64,000 bases of DNA. Source: Lysinibacillus fusiformis. GTDB taxonomy: Bacteria > Bacillota > Bacilli > Bacillales_A > Planococcaceae. This document shows, one piece after another, positions 25,870 through 33,755 of the stretch. A program made the position numbers and the translations under genes. Position 1 is the stretch's first letter, and each line of letters begins with the position of its first letter. Under the pieces are notes generated by a model. That model ran no database searches, was not told where the DNA came from, and saw only the letters and a program-made list of their open reading frames with translations. The stretch is from positions 372,001 to 436,000 of the forward strand of contig NZ_PYWL01000003.1 of NCBI RefSeq assembly GCF_003049525.1. The letters run 5' to 3'.

Positions 25870-26683
25870 CTATAATAAAGTAAGTAAAAGTAAAATAGCG
25901 AAGCAATTTAAAAAAGTAGTAAAAAGTGCTGTATTAGCAACTAAAAAAGCTTATAAACAAACTGTAAGTAAAACCAAGGAAGTTTATAAACAAACTGCAG
26001 CGAAAACAAAAGAGGTCTACCAGCAAACAAAACAAATCGTAAAAGAAGTTAAACAAACAACGAAGGAAATAGCCATTAAAACGAAATCAACTGCCAAAAC
26101 GGTTGCGAAGGAAATCAAAAATCCAGTTGTTAAGTCATTCAATAGCTTCAAGGAAATTGGTAAAGATTTCAAAAATGGTTTAGATACTAGAAAAGATAAA
26201 GCACTTAACTCCCCATATGATTTTGCAAATTATCTTACACTAGGTGCAGTAGATGGCATTTGGTCAGGTGCAAAAAGTAGAAAAGATAAGATGTTCAATT
26301 CACCATCTGATTTTTTAAATTATGCAACATCAGGCTTGACGGACATGGTAAAAGGTTCGGTGAACCCGAAAGACCCACTATCGAAAGAGCATTGGTTAGA
26401 TAGCTTTGGCGTAGCCACGTCAGTGTTGGGAGTTAAAGGGGTGTCTAGTACAAAACCGAATGGTGGATCTTCATACAAACCTTCAAATACTATTCCTAAT
26501 AATAACTTACAAAACAGTGCGAATTATGGAAATAGATTTCCGACAAAGCAAATTAACCCTGTCGAAGACCAACATATTATTGATAAAGTGGCAGAAGCAA
26601 GAGGAGCATTATCTAATAGATATAAAAAACAAGGTAATTTATCTAGATATATAATCCAATATTTAAGTATATTTAGTATCTAA
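25639..26683 (+). pseudogene. Third polymorphic toxin copy: frameshifted N-terminus, different body, truncated deaminase tip
   Basis: ATG 25639 opens the shared N-terminus, which stops at 25866 through the same lysine-tract frameshift as at 20939. In the alternative frame the protein continues with a different amphipathic body (KAYKQTVSKTKEVYKQTAAK-type repeats), a paired motif NSPYDFANYLTLGAVDGIW and NSPSDFLNYATSGLTDMVKG, SFGVATSVLGVKGVSS, and the linker NNLQNSANYGNRFPTKQINP. It ends just after YKKQGN, where the related remnant at 19288 enters its deaminase domain. So it lost both a continuous frame and its catalytic tip. Confidence 0.76.
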
Positions 26684-27083
26684 AGAACTATAAAGCCACT
26701 CATTTGAGTGACTAGAATCCTAACCTTCTTCACGGCAAATTCTTCTTGCGTTAATACGTCTAATAAATCTTTCAATTCGCAGATCGCGTCAACCACATCT
26801 TCAAGTGAATGCAGGATTTAATTATGACCAAAAAATCAGGATTGTTTGATGTAGAAATATCAATGAAAACGAAAGAACCTCCTTTATCAAAGAAAATAGG
26901 AATGTCAAAGCTGCATTCCCGGAAATAGCCACATAATTTATGACTTTTTATTTACTTCTAAACATAGACAATACTCTACTTTTTATGGCATATTTTTCTT
27001 GTATATGATAATATTATACCGTAACATGAGAAAAAAGAATTAAAATAAAAATAGGTTTTAATAGTACAATAGGAGGGATATCT
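26684..27083 (-). pseudogene. Decayed gene remnant on the minus strand, SUKH/immunity-like
   Basis: Read on the minus strand, roughly 26930 to 26694, two frames give CSFDIPIFFDKGGSFVFIDI followed by HSLEDVVDAICELKDLLDVL and FAVKKVRILVTQMSGFIVL. The IPIFFDKGGSFVFIDIS part is reminiscent of the core of SUKH/SMI1-type immunity proteins. No start and at least one frameshift. The rest of the interval up to 27083 should hold the promoter of the SLH gene; no clear consensus seen. Confidence 0.4.
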
Positions 27084-28175
27084 ATGAAAATAAGATTAGT
27101 ATTAAGTTTGGCTTTAATTTTTATGATAGTATTATCTTCTTTAATATTTAATGTAGAAGCTAAAGCAAAATACGAAGGACGTAAGCCAGTAAGTGCAAGC
27201 TTTAAAGAAATTGTTTACTTAGAAGATAAAGGTTTATTACTTTATCCTGCAGATACATTTGATACTTTTGCTAAATTTACAGCGAGTAGAACTGAAACAA
27301 TTTCAATGATAGCATTATCGTTAAATTTAGATGCAACTAGGAGAGATACTGTTTTTTTTGATATTCCTAAGGAATATGATCAAAGTGGTTTAATACAATC
27401 TGCATTTGAAAAAGGGATTGTCACAGGATACACGGATGGAACATTTAAACCTGCTGCATATGTAACAAGAGAGGAGTTAGCTGTATTTATTGATAGAGCA
27501 TACGGAAAATATTTACCGAATAATGCAAAATTAGAATTTAAAGATGTGCCGAATACACGTAGTTCATACAATTCGATAAAAAAACTAGTTGGGGCAGGAA
27601 TTGCAGCGGGTTATAGTGATGGAACATTTAAACCTAAAGGATTACTCACAAATGAAGAATTAGCAATTTTTATGTATAGAACTATTACGTATTTAGAAGG
27701 TAAAGGACTTGTGTTTAAGGAAGCATCAAATACTGATTATGAAGATTCTGGTATTAACTGGGGAATGTCGTATGATTCTGTATATACGTATGTGAAAAAT
27801 AATATTACTAGTTCTACGGAGAACGCTAGGATTATTACAAATAGAGCAAGATATAATTTATCAGGAACAACGTATTACTTTTTTGATGATAACAATAGAT
27901 TAAATTATTTTTGGCATGAATTTGATTGGAAAAATGAAGAAAATTTACCTAACACAGTACCTGAACTTCATAACATGTATGAAGAAGAAGTGATAGAGGA
28001 ATTTGGAGTACCGGATTTAACAAATACAATCAATAATTCTAGTTTATTAACGTATTATTCTGCTTGGGATGAGGGTATATACTATGTAACCTTAGAAACT
28101 ACTAAGTATGCCGATGGAAAAGTTAAAGTGATAATGAGTTTTTTCGACAGCAAAAAAGGTAAAGACTTATTTTAA
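27084..28175 (+). CDS. Secreted S-layer-homology (SLH) domain protein
   Basis: 363 residues behind GGAGGG. Signal peptide at residues 1-26 (LVLSLALIFMIVLSSLIFNV, cleavage near VEAKA). Three SLH units follow: ~35-88, ~89-145 with GIVTGYTDGTFKPAAYVTRE, and ~150-205 with GIAAGYSDGTFKPKGLLTNE. SLH triplets bind pyruvylated secondary cell-wall polymer and hold proteins at the surface. The C-terminal ~150 residues (SGINWGMSYDSVYTYVKNN...) are not recognised. It lies within the toxin graveyard but has its own ribosome site and terminator, so it is an independent gene. Confidence 0.85.
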   Translation: MKIRLVLSLALIFMIVLSSLIFNVEAKAKYEGRKPVSASFKEIVYLEDKGLLLYPADTFDTFAKFTASRTETISMIALSLNLDATRRDTVFFDIPKEYDQSGLIQSAFEKGIVTGYTDGTFKPAAYVTREELAVFIDRAYGKYLPNNAKLEFKDVPNTRSSYNSIKKLVGAGIAAGYSDGTFKPKGLLTNEELAIFMYRTITYLEGKGLVFKEASNTDYEDSGINWGMSYDSVYTYVKNNITSSTENARIITNRARYNLSGTTYYFFDDNNRLNYFWHEFDWKNEENLPNTVPELHNMYEEEVIEEFGVPDLTNTINNSSLLTYYSAWDEGIYYVTLETTKYADGKVKVIMSFFDSKKGKDLF

Positions 28176-28177
28176 GG

Positions 28178-28206
28178 GATAGAGCAAACTGCTCTATCTT
28201 TTTTTG
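28178..28206 (+). terminator. Intrinsic terminator of the SLH gene
   Basis: Arms GATAGAGCA and TGCTCTATC, three-base loop, followed by TTTTTTTG. Confidence 0.88.
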
Positions 28207-28477
28207 TTGCCATGGCAAATGCCCACAGACATGCTACAAATAGTTTTGATGAAGTCATTACAGCTGGAAAATAGATCATTGGAGTGACATATGGGCTATG
28301 CTAGAAGGCTACAGAAGCTATTGAGGGTACAAAACAAAGCACTTATAACATGAAAATTTTACTAGGTTGGTGGACGAATTCCCCTGAGATGTTTCAAGGA
28401 GGTTTGTATCAACAGAAAAGTGATAAATATTGGTATGTCAACACTAAACTGGACAAAAATTATAAGGTCTGTTGCTT

Positions 28478-28700
28478 GAATTCCACTGGAGTTAAATTAA
28501 TCCAACGGTCTAAAGCCGAAGGCGTTATATCGTATTCTCGGGCAATATCTGTACGGGATTTTCCATTTTCATAAAGTTTTACTAATTGCAATTTAAATTC
28601 AGATGTAAAAGTTCGACGTTGACGTGACATAGTAGCACGCTCCTTTAAGTTGGTAGTCTAAGTGTACTAGCCCTTATTGTCCAACTTAGTGTAGCCGATT
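28478..28700 (-). mobile_element. IS3-family remnant: start of OrfA and one terminal end
   Basis: On the minus strand ATG at 28630 opens MSRQRRTFTSEFKLQLVKLY then ENGKSRTDIAREYDITPSAL, the helix-turn-helix start of an IS3-family OrfA. It is cut near 28478, and OrfB is absent. The AGTTGGACA-type terminal sequence lies outside the start, near 28680. Sequence on the plus side resumes with a toxin-tip end (about 28694-28780, GIDVLTDSYVIKGRD-stop), so the element probably landed in a toxin gene and then decayed. Bases 28206-28477 hold only a short open stretch (MKILLGWWTNSPEMFQGG) of unknown origin. Confidence 0.72.
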
Positions 28701-28783
28701 CAACAGGTAATAGAAATAGGAGAAGCAATCCGGGGATAGATGTTCTTACAGATTCATATGTCATTAAAGGAAGGGATTAATTT

Positions 28784-29032
28784 ATGCAAGAAGAAAAAAG
28801 AATTAATAATACTGTGTGGTATAGGCATGGAGATTATGCATTTAAAGTAAATTTATTAGGTGGAAATTCAGTTGTTTGGATTAATTTTAAAGGCTATAAT
28901 TTAGCTTTTCCAATGATAATAAGAGAGTTTTTATATGAAATGGAAGAGTATAATTATTTTCGTGTGATGGTCAATTGTGACTGGAATGAACATAGAGGTC
29001 TTGAAGTAAAACCAGCAGAAATAGAAAAATGA
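28784..29032 (+). CDS. Small protein, candidate immunity (82 aa)
   Basis: ATG 28784 after AAAGGAAGGG. MQEEKRINNTVWYRHGDYAF, a VVWINFKGYNLAFPMIIREF segment and an acidic end. No recognised domain. It starts 4 bp after the end of a toxin-tip fragment, the spacing of a toxin/antidote pair, which is the only functional hint. Confidence 0.55.
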   Translation: MQEEKRINNTVWYRHGDYAFKVNLLGGNSVVWINFKGYNLAFPMIIREFLYEMEEYNYFRVMVNCDWNEHRGLEVKPAEIEK

Positions 29033-29424
29033 AGTTTTGTCATTCTATGAATGGCGTTGCCAACATGAGAAAAGATAGCCATTCTCTAATAAAACCTATC
29101 ATTCTTTAATATTTTCTAAAATTAAGGTGTGTATACAGATAGTCTAGGAAATTAGTGTTATAGCGTTATATTAAACTGATCAATTATAATTAGATATCAC
29201 CATAATAGACCTTTTTTGAGTAGTTTATTAATAACCCTTGACTGGCTATTCTCCTTTCAAGTTTTTTCTTAATGGAATTGTGGTAAAAAATCTAATATTT
29301 GATTCTAAAACCATAAGGTCTGGACTGGGAGCATCGAGAAGTTGCTAGTGAAATAGTGGTATACCGTAAAAAGTTATTAGCTACTTTATAGTATGTTAGG
29401 TAGAGAAGGGGGACATGTAATCCT
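29033..29424. other. Gene-free stretch after the small antidote-like gene
   Basis: No gene seen. It contains the terminator at 29235-29270. The sequence before the next start carries AGAAGGGGGACA, the ribosome site of the glycohydrolase gene. No promoter with both consensus boxes was found by eye. Confidence 0.5.
29235..29270 (+). terminator. Weak intrinsic terminator, relative of the one at 17506
   Basis: Short arms CTTGA and TCAAG around a 15-base loop, then TTTTTTCTT. Loop sequence TGGCTA and CCTTT match the hairpin at 17506-17540, indicating common descent of the flanking DNA. Confidence 0.6.
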
Positions 29425-30372
29425 ATGGTAGAAGTAAAGTTGAGAGAACGATTGTTTGCCACTTTATATGGTGGGATCATTGGTGATTTAATGGGCGTAC
29501 CTGTCGAGTTTAAGAAGCGAGGGACTTTCCATGTAGAGGATGTGATAGGGTATGGTACTTACAATCAACCACCTGGCACCTGGTCAGATGATACTTCTTT
29601 AACGCTATGTTTAGTCGAAAACATGATTGAAAAAGGCGATACACGAAGCTTAATGGATAAGTTTGTACGATATATGGAGCAAGGCTATCTGACACCTTTT
29701 GGGGAAATGTTTGATATTGGCATTACTACTGCTGACGCTGTGTCTAGCTATAAAAAGGGAGTTTTGCCTGAGCATTGTGGGAAAACGGGCGAGTTTGATA
29801 ATGGTAACGGTACGCTGATGAGGATTGCGCCTTTAGTATTTGTATTGATAAATGAAGGTGATTTTAAGAAAAGAAAAGCGTTGGTCCAGCAATATACCAT
29901 GATCACACATGGACATCCACGTTCAATAGTAGGGTCTATCATTTATATTGAGTTATTATTAAGTTTATACCGAAACAATTCGCTTGAGTTTGCATTAAAT
30001 GAGGTATTTAACTTGCTGCAAAATAATTTACAGCATGAATTGTATACAGAGTTAAACGCCTACAGTAGAATTTTTGATGAGAACTTTTTAAGTATCTCTG
30101 AAGATGAAATTAAATCAAGCGGTTATATTGTCCACTCACTTGAGGCAGCTATATGGAGTGTTGGTCATGCATCTACCTTTAAAGAAGCTATTTTAAAGGC
30201 AGTCAATTTGGGAGAAGATACGGATACAATAGCGGCAATAACGGGAGCTTTAGCAGGTATGTGTCATCAAATGAACGGAATTCCAGAAGATTGGTTGAAC
30301 GCAATAGTAAAAAAACAAGAGATTGATGATGTAATCGAAGCTTTTTATGAGTTTTGTTTTGCAAAGATATGA
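29425..30372 (+). CDS. ADP-ribosylglycohydrolase (DraG/ARH family)
   Basis: 315 residues behind AAGGGGG. The family removes ADP-ribose from proteins or nucleic acids using a di-magnesium centre. Hallmarks are all present: GGIIGDLMGVPVEF at residues ~15-28, TWSDDTSLTLCL near 50, THGHPRSI near 160 and GEDTDTIAAITGALAG near 270. No signal peptide, so cytoplasmic. In toxin loci such enzymes can act as antidotes to ADP-ribosyltransferase effectors; being next to a SUKH gene at the edge of the toxin cluster makes that possible, but it may equally be a housekeeping ADP-ribose hydrolase. Confidence 0.88.
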   Translation: MVEVKLRERLFATLYGGIIGDLMGVPVEFKKRGTFHVEDVIGYGTYNQPPGTWSDDTSLTLCLVENMIEKGDTRSLMDKFVRYMEQGYLTPFGEMFDIGITTADAVSSYKKGVLPEHCGKTGEFDNGNGTLMRIAPLVFVLINEGDFKKRKALVQQYTMITHGHPRSIVGSIIYIELLLSLYRNNSLEFALNEVFNLLQNNLQHELYTELNAYSRIFDENFLSISEDEIKSSGYIVHSLEAAIWSVGHASTFKEAILKAVNLGEDTDTIAAITGALAGMCHQMNGIPEDWLNAIVKKQEIDDVIEAFYEFCFAKI

Positions 30373-30398
30373 AAAATCTTCAAGAAGGAGGTGACAAA

Positions 30399-30782
30399 AT
30401 GTCTCCTTTACATAATATTTTTACTGCCAATCCTCCCGCTAACGAGCATGAAATTTTGCTAATAGAACAAACCATGGCTATTCATCTTCCAGAGGAATAT
30501 AAAAGCGTACTGAAAGAGTCCAATGGTTTTTCATTTACGAATGGTGTTTTCATATATGGTACCGAGGAAATAATGGAAAGAAATGAGACTTGGGAAGTGA
30601 AGGAATATGCAAAAGGCTATGTTGCCATAGGGGATGATGGAGGCGGAATGGTCTTTTTAATGGCGTTAGAGAATGAAGCCTGTCAGGTTTTTGTTGTAGA
30701 TGTTGGCGATATGAATCCGCAGCATGCTATATTGGGCTCTTCCCATTTAAACAAGTGGCTACAAGAGGGTTTTTTGGATTGA
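30399..30782 (+). CDS. SUKH-1 (SMI1/KNR4) family protein
   Basis: ATG 30399 is chosen because AAGGAGGTG lies eight bases upstream; earlier in-frame starts lie inside the glycohydrolase. 127 residues. PPANEHEILLIEQTMAIHLP, then EYKSVLKESNGFSFTNGVFI, GDDGGGMVFLMALE and VDVGDMNPQHAILGSSHLNK are the classical SUKH motifs. SUKH proteins are common broad antidotes against nuclease toxins. It starts 26 bp after the glycohydrolase stop, so the two may be an operon of immunity functions. No toxin is left beside them. Confidence 0.85.
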   Translation: MSPLHNIFTANPPANEHEILLIEQTMAIHLPEEYKSVLKESNGFSFTNGVFIYGTEEIMERNETWEVKEYAKGYVAIGDDGGGMVFLMALENEACQVFVVDVGDMNPQHAILGSSHLNKWLQEGFLD

Positions 30783-30799
30783 AAAAGTAAAAAATGTAG

Positions 30800-30834
30800 A
30801 AGCTTGTTCCTACCATTAGGAGCAAGCTTTTTCT
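30800..30834 (+). terminator. Intrinsic terminator after the SUKH gene
   Basis: Arms AAGCTTGTTCCTA and TAGGAGCAAGCTT (one G-T pair), four-base loop, then TTTTTC. Separates the immunity genes from the comX promoter. Confidence 0.88.
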
Positions 30835-30907
30835 ATGTCAATCTATGGAGAACTAAGCAATTTCATTACATATTCTATTATATTATTGTATTTTTTAGAA
30901 AATTATG

Positions 30908-30935
30908 TTGAATTATAGGTGAATGATGGTATAAT
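30908..30935 (+). promoter_or_regulatory. Probable sigma-A promoter of comX-comP
   Basis: TTGAAT and TATAAT separated by 16 bases, about 98 bases before the comX start. The best consensus match in this intergenic stretch. Confidence 0.65.
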
Positions 30936-31032
30936 CAATTTATAGTTACAAATATGGTTAATAATTCCTTATAATAGAGGTTTTATTGGATAATAATAGT
31001 AACTGCAAAAACTAATGAAATGGAGCGATTTT

Positions 31033-31191
31033 ATGATTAACATGGTTCAATATTTAGAGCAAAATCCGTCGTTGGTAACATTGTTAAAAGAAAAGAAAGC
31101 TTCTCTTGTTGGTGTAACAGAACTTGAACAAAAGGCAATTTTGGATTCGTTTGATGAAGATGTACGTTTAGAATATGGTCTGTGGTACTAG
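31033..31191 (+). CDS. comX: ComX-like competence pheromone precursor
   Basis: 52 residues: MINMVQYLEQNPSLVTLLKE, then KKASLVGVTELEQKAILDSF and an acidic end finishing GLWY. The N-terminal QYLEQNP and KASLVG motifs are those of ComX propeptides, and the Trp next to the C-terminus is where ComQ attaches an isoprenyl group in B. subtilis before export and cleavage. It overlaps the histidine-kinase gene by 17 bp, as expected for comX-comP. A GGAGCG ribosome site lies upstream. No comQ is in the window, so the modifying enzyme is elsewhere or missing. It is too short for many gene callers. Confidence 0.85.
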   Translation: MINMVQYLEQNPSLVTLLKEKKASLVGVTELEQKAILDSFDEDVRLEYGLWY

Positions 31192-33514
31192 GCTAATAAT
31201 AAATAAGTGGCTATGGCTTGCTATAAGTATATATTTAACATTAGGCGTTTACCTACTATATGTTACTTATAGCACGCCTTTTTTTGGTATAATACAAGAA
31301 AAAAATGATCAGTGGATTATAATAGATCCATACTATAAAGACTGGGCAGAAAAGCAAAGGATTGCTAATGGCGATATTATTCTAATGATTGATGATAAAG
31401 ATATTAACGAATTGAATAATATTGTTTATAATCCTGTCATTAGGGTAGCAAATAAATTAACCTTATTGAAAGAGAATGGGGACATCAATCAAATTGATAT
31501 TGCCCCTTTTGATATTCCGGAACAAATATTTTATGCGTTAATGTTACCAGGTTGTTTTTATTTATTAAGTTTAATAATCGCAATATATTTATATTACAAA
31601 CAAATGAACTCAAGATTAATTAATTTACTTATTTTATTTATTCTCACTGTTTCATTAGCTTACGTTAGTATTGGAGCTTCTGGTAGATTAAATATTATTG
31701 GTACTATTGTAAATCGAAGTAGTATGTTACTTTGCCTCGTTATAGTAATACATTTTTTAAGAAATTACTTTTTATTTTTGAAATTAAAATGGAGTTTCAT
31801 TAAAAATATAAAAATAGTATATTTAATACCTTTGATTATTGTTTTTTTCAGTATACTTAGCATTGTCTATCCATCTACAAATCCTATATTTTCAAAAATT
31901 ACATTATCGTTATTTTTGATTTTATTAATTGCCATTCTATATATTCTTGGAAGAGGTTATTTTACTTATAAAATCCCTCAATTTAAGATTTTTCTATTAA
32001 GCATTATTATCCCGTTCTTGCCATTTCTTTTTTTGTTTGCGGTACCAGAAATATTTTTTCAAAAGCATTTTCTTTCTGGAGAGGTGTGCTCACTTTTTCT
32101 AATGCTCATTCCTTTAAGCTTCTTATTCACTCAACTCACAGAACGTATATTTGATATGGAGTACTTTATATCGCGTATACGCTATTATTTTAATTTCTCA
32201 TTTGCCTTTACTATTTGGCTTTTGGGTGGATTGTATTTATTGACGGATTTATCAATTACACGTATGACGGAGCTGTTCTTTTTTACGTTTCTCTCCTTAA
32301 TGGCGTTGTTTTACATTAAGGAGCGGGTTGATTATCGTAAGCGAAAGATTTTGTTTTCTACAAAAGGTGACTATATCCACCGCTTATATACTACCGTCGA
32401 TAGTATAGGGAGAGTTGTGAAGATTGAGGATTTATTGGAGAAGTTTGTCCAGGAAGTGGTGCTCCAGCTTGAAATGGAAAGTGTTTATGTTCTCACGTAT
32501 GATTTTCAAACACATCAAGTTACATTAACGAACAAATCCAAGGAATACAATCAACATCAAATTGATGAGGTTTTACTTGAACAATTAGGTTTAGGGGATA
32601 TTAAAAAAACAGATCATTTCTATATAGCCTTTATTCATCAGGATACAAGTTATAAACGAATTCTTGTTGTGGATCATAATAAATCTATTTATTTGAAGGA
32701 TGAGGAATTGCTATGGCTGGAATTGTTACTGTTATATTTAAATAACTTTATAGAAAATACTAAAATGGTCGAGGACCTATTAGATCAGTTAAAGCATATG
32801 AAAGAGGCAGATAATCGGCAGCTGCCCTGGCTTAATAAATTACTTTGGCTTCGTTTTGAGGAGGAGAAGTATCAGTTAGCCCAAGAGCTTCATGATACGA
32901 TTTTACAGGAGCAGCTTCATATCGCAAGAGAAATGGATGTCCTGATGCACATGAAGGATTCAGAAAATTTTTCAACTAAACTTGGGAAGCTTCATGAGCA
33001 TATGATTACCTCCTTAAATGATTTACGAGGATACTGTGAAAATTTAAAGCCTCCTTTATTAGATACATTGGGCTTAAATGCTGCACTTGAGAAGCTTATT
33101 CAAAAAGTTCAAAAACGGGCAAATTTCGAATTGCTTTATACAATTGATCGTCTTTATTTAGAGGATGAACGTTTAAATTTAATGATCTATCGTTTGTTTC
33201 AAGAATTATTAAACAATGCATTAAAGCATTCCTATGCCAATGCAGTTACCATCCATTTACAAAGCACGGAAGAAGGCTTTGAGGTTTTGTATAGCGATGA
33301 TGGTGTGGGGTGTAATTTAGATGATATTATACTGACAGAATCCATGGGCATTCAAGGTATGCAAGAGAGGGTTCAGGCGTTTAATGGAAAGTTCGCATTA
33401 CATAGCAAAGTAGGAGAGGGAATGATGATTCGTATTCGCGTAAGTGAAACTCAGTATCCATATCCTTATGCGTATAGTACGCTGAACCGACCAACTTACA
33501 TGATTCGAGGATAG
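31175..33514 (+). CDS. comP: ComP-like sensor histidine kinase
   Basis: 779 residues. Residues ~10-30 are a membrane helix, ~31-115 an extracellular PDZ-like part (ANGDIILMIDDKDINELNN), ~120-390 a bundle of 7 or so membrane helices with FDMEYFISRIRYYFNFSF near its end, as in B. subtilis ComP. Then a GAF-like linker, a HisKA_3 dimerisation helix with AQELHDTILQEQLHIARE (phospho-His near residue 572), the N-box LFQELLNNALKHS near 675 and ATP-binding motifs SDDGVGCNLDD and SMGIQGMQERVQAFNG. It senses the ComX peptide and normally phosphorylates ComA. No response-regulator gene follows; the next gene is a secreted repeat protein after 240 bp. Confidence 0.88.
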   Translation: MVCGTRLIINKWLWLAISIYLTLGVYLLYVTYSTPFFGIIQEKNDQWIIIDPYYKDWAEKQRIANGDIILMIDDKDINELNNIVYNPVIRVANKLTLLKENGDINQIDIAPFDIPEQIFYALMLPGCFYLLSLIIAIYLYYKQMNSRLINLLILFILTVSLAYVSIGASGRLNIIGTIVNRSSMLLCLVIVIHFLRNYFLFLKLKWSFIKNIKIVYLIPLIIVFFSILSIVYPSTNPIFSKITLSLFLILLIAILYILGRGYFTYKIPQFKIFLLSIIIPFLPFLFLFAVPEIFFQKHFLSGEVCSLFLMLIPLSFLFTQLTERIFDMEYFISRIRYYFNFSFAFTIWLLGGLYLLTDLSITRMTELFFFTFLSLMALFYIKERVDYRKRKILFSTKGDYIHRLYTTVDSIGRVVKIEDLLEKFVQEVVLQLEMESVYVLTYDFQTHQVTLTNKSKEYNQHQIDEVLLEQLGLGDIKKTDHFYIAFIHQDTSYKRILVVDHNKSIYLKDEELLWLELLLLYLNNFIENTKMVEDLLDQLKHMKEADNRQLPWLNKLLWLRFEEEKYQLAQELHDTILQEQLHIAREMDVLMHMKDSENFSTKLGKLHEHMITSLNDLRGYCENLKPPLLDTLGLNAALEKLIQKVQKRANFELLYTIDRLYLEDERLNLMIYRLFQELLNNALKHSYANAVTIHLQSTEEGFEVLYSDDGVGCNLDDIILTESMGIQGMQERVQAFNGKFALHSKVGEGMMIRIRVSETQYPYPYAYSTLNRPTYMIRG

Positions 33515-33755
33515 CCCGATGAAGCAGAATACGCTATATGCCTACAATTTTCACCTTTTAATCTCTTCATAATTTTTATGAAAGTGGATTAGAAGGCTTT
33601 TGTTTTTTGAGTATGAAATAATATCAAAATATTATTATTGTAGAGATAAGAATACAGGAGAATATACACTTTTTTGAATTCTTTTCCCTGAATAAAGGAA
33701 ATCAGGGAGATGTGGCCGATATAATTCAATAGAAGGATTGAGGAGGTCAACCGAT

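Noticed and set aside
28350..28574. 74-codon frame over the toxin/IS junction
   Set aside because: It runs from flanking DNA into the antisense of the IS3 OrfA, so it is a chance fusion.
30354..30398. Upstream TTG start for the SUKH gene
   Set aside because: It lies inside the glycohydrolase gene; ATG 30399 has an AAGGAGGTG site and gives the normal family start.
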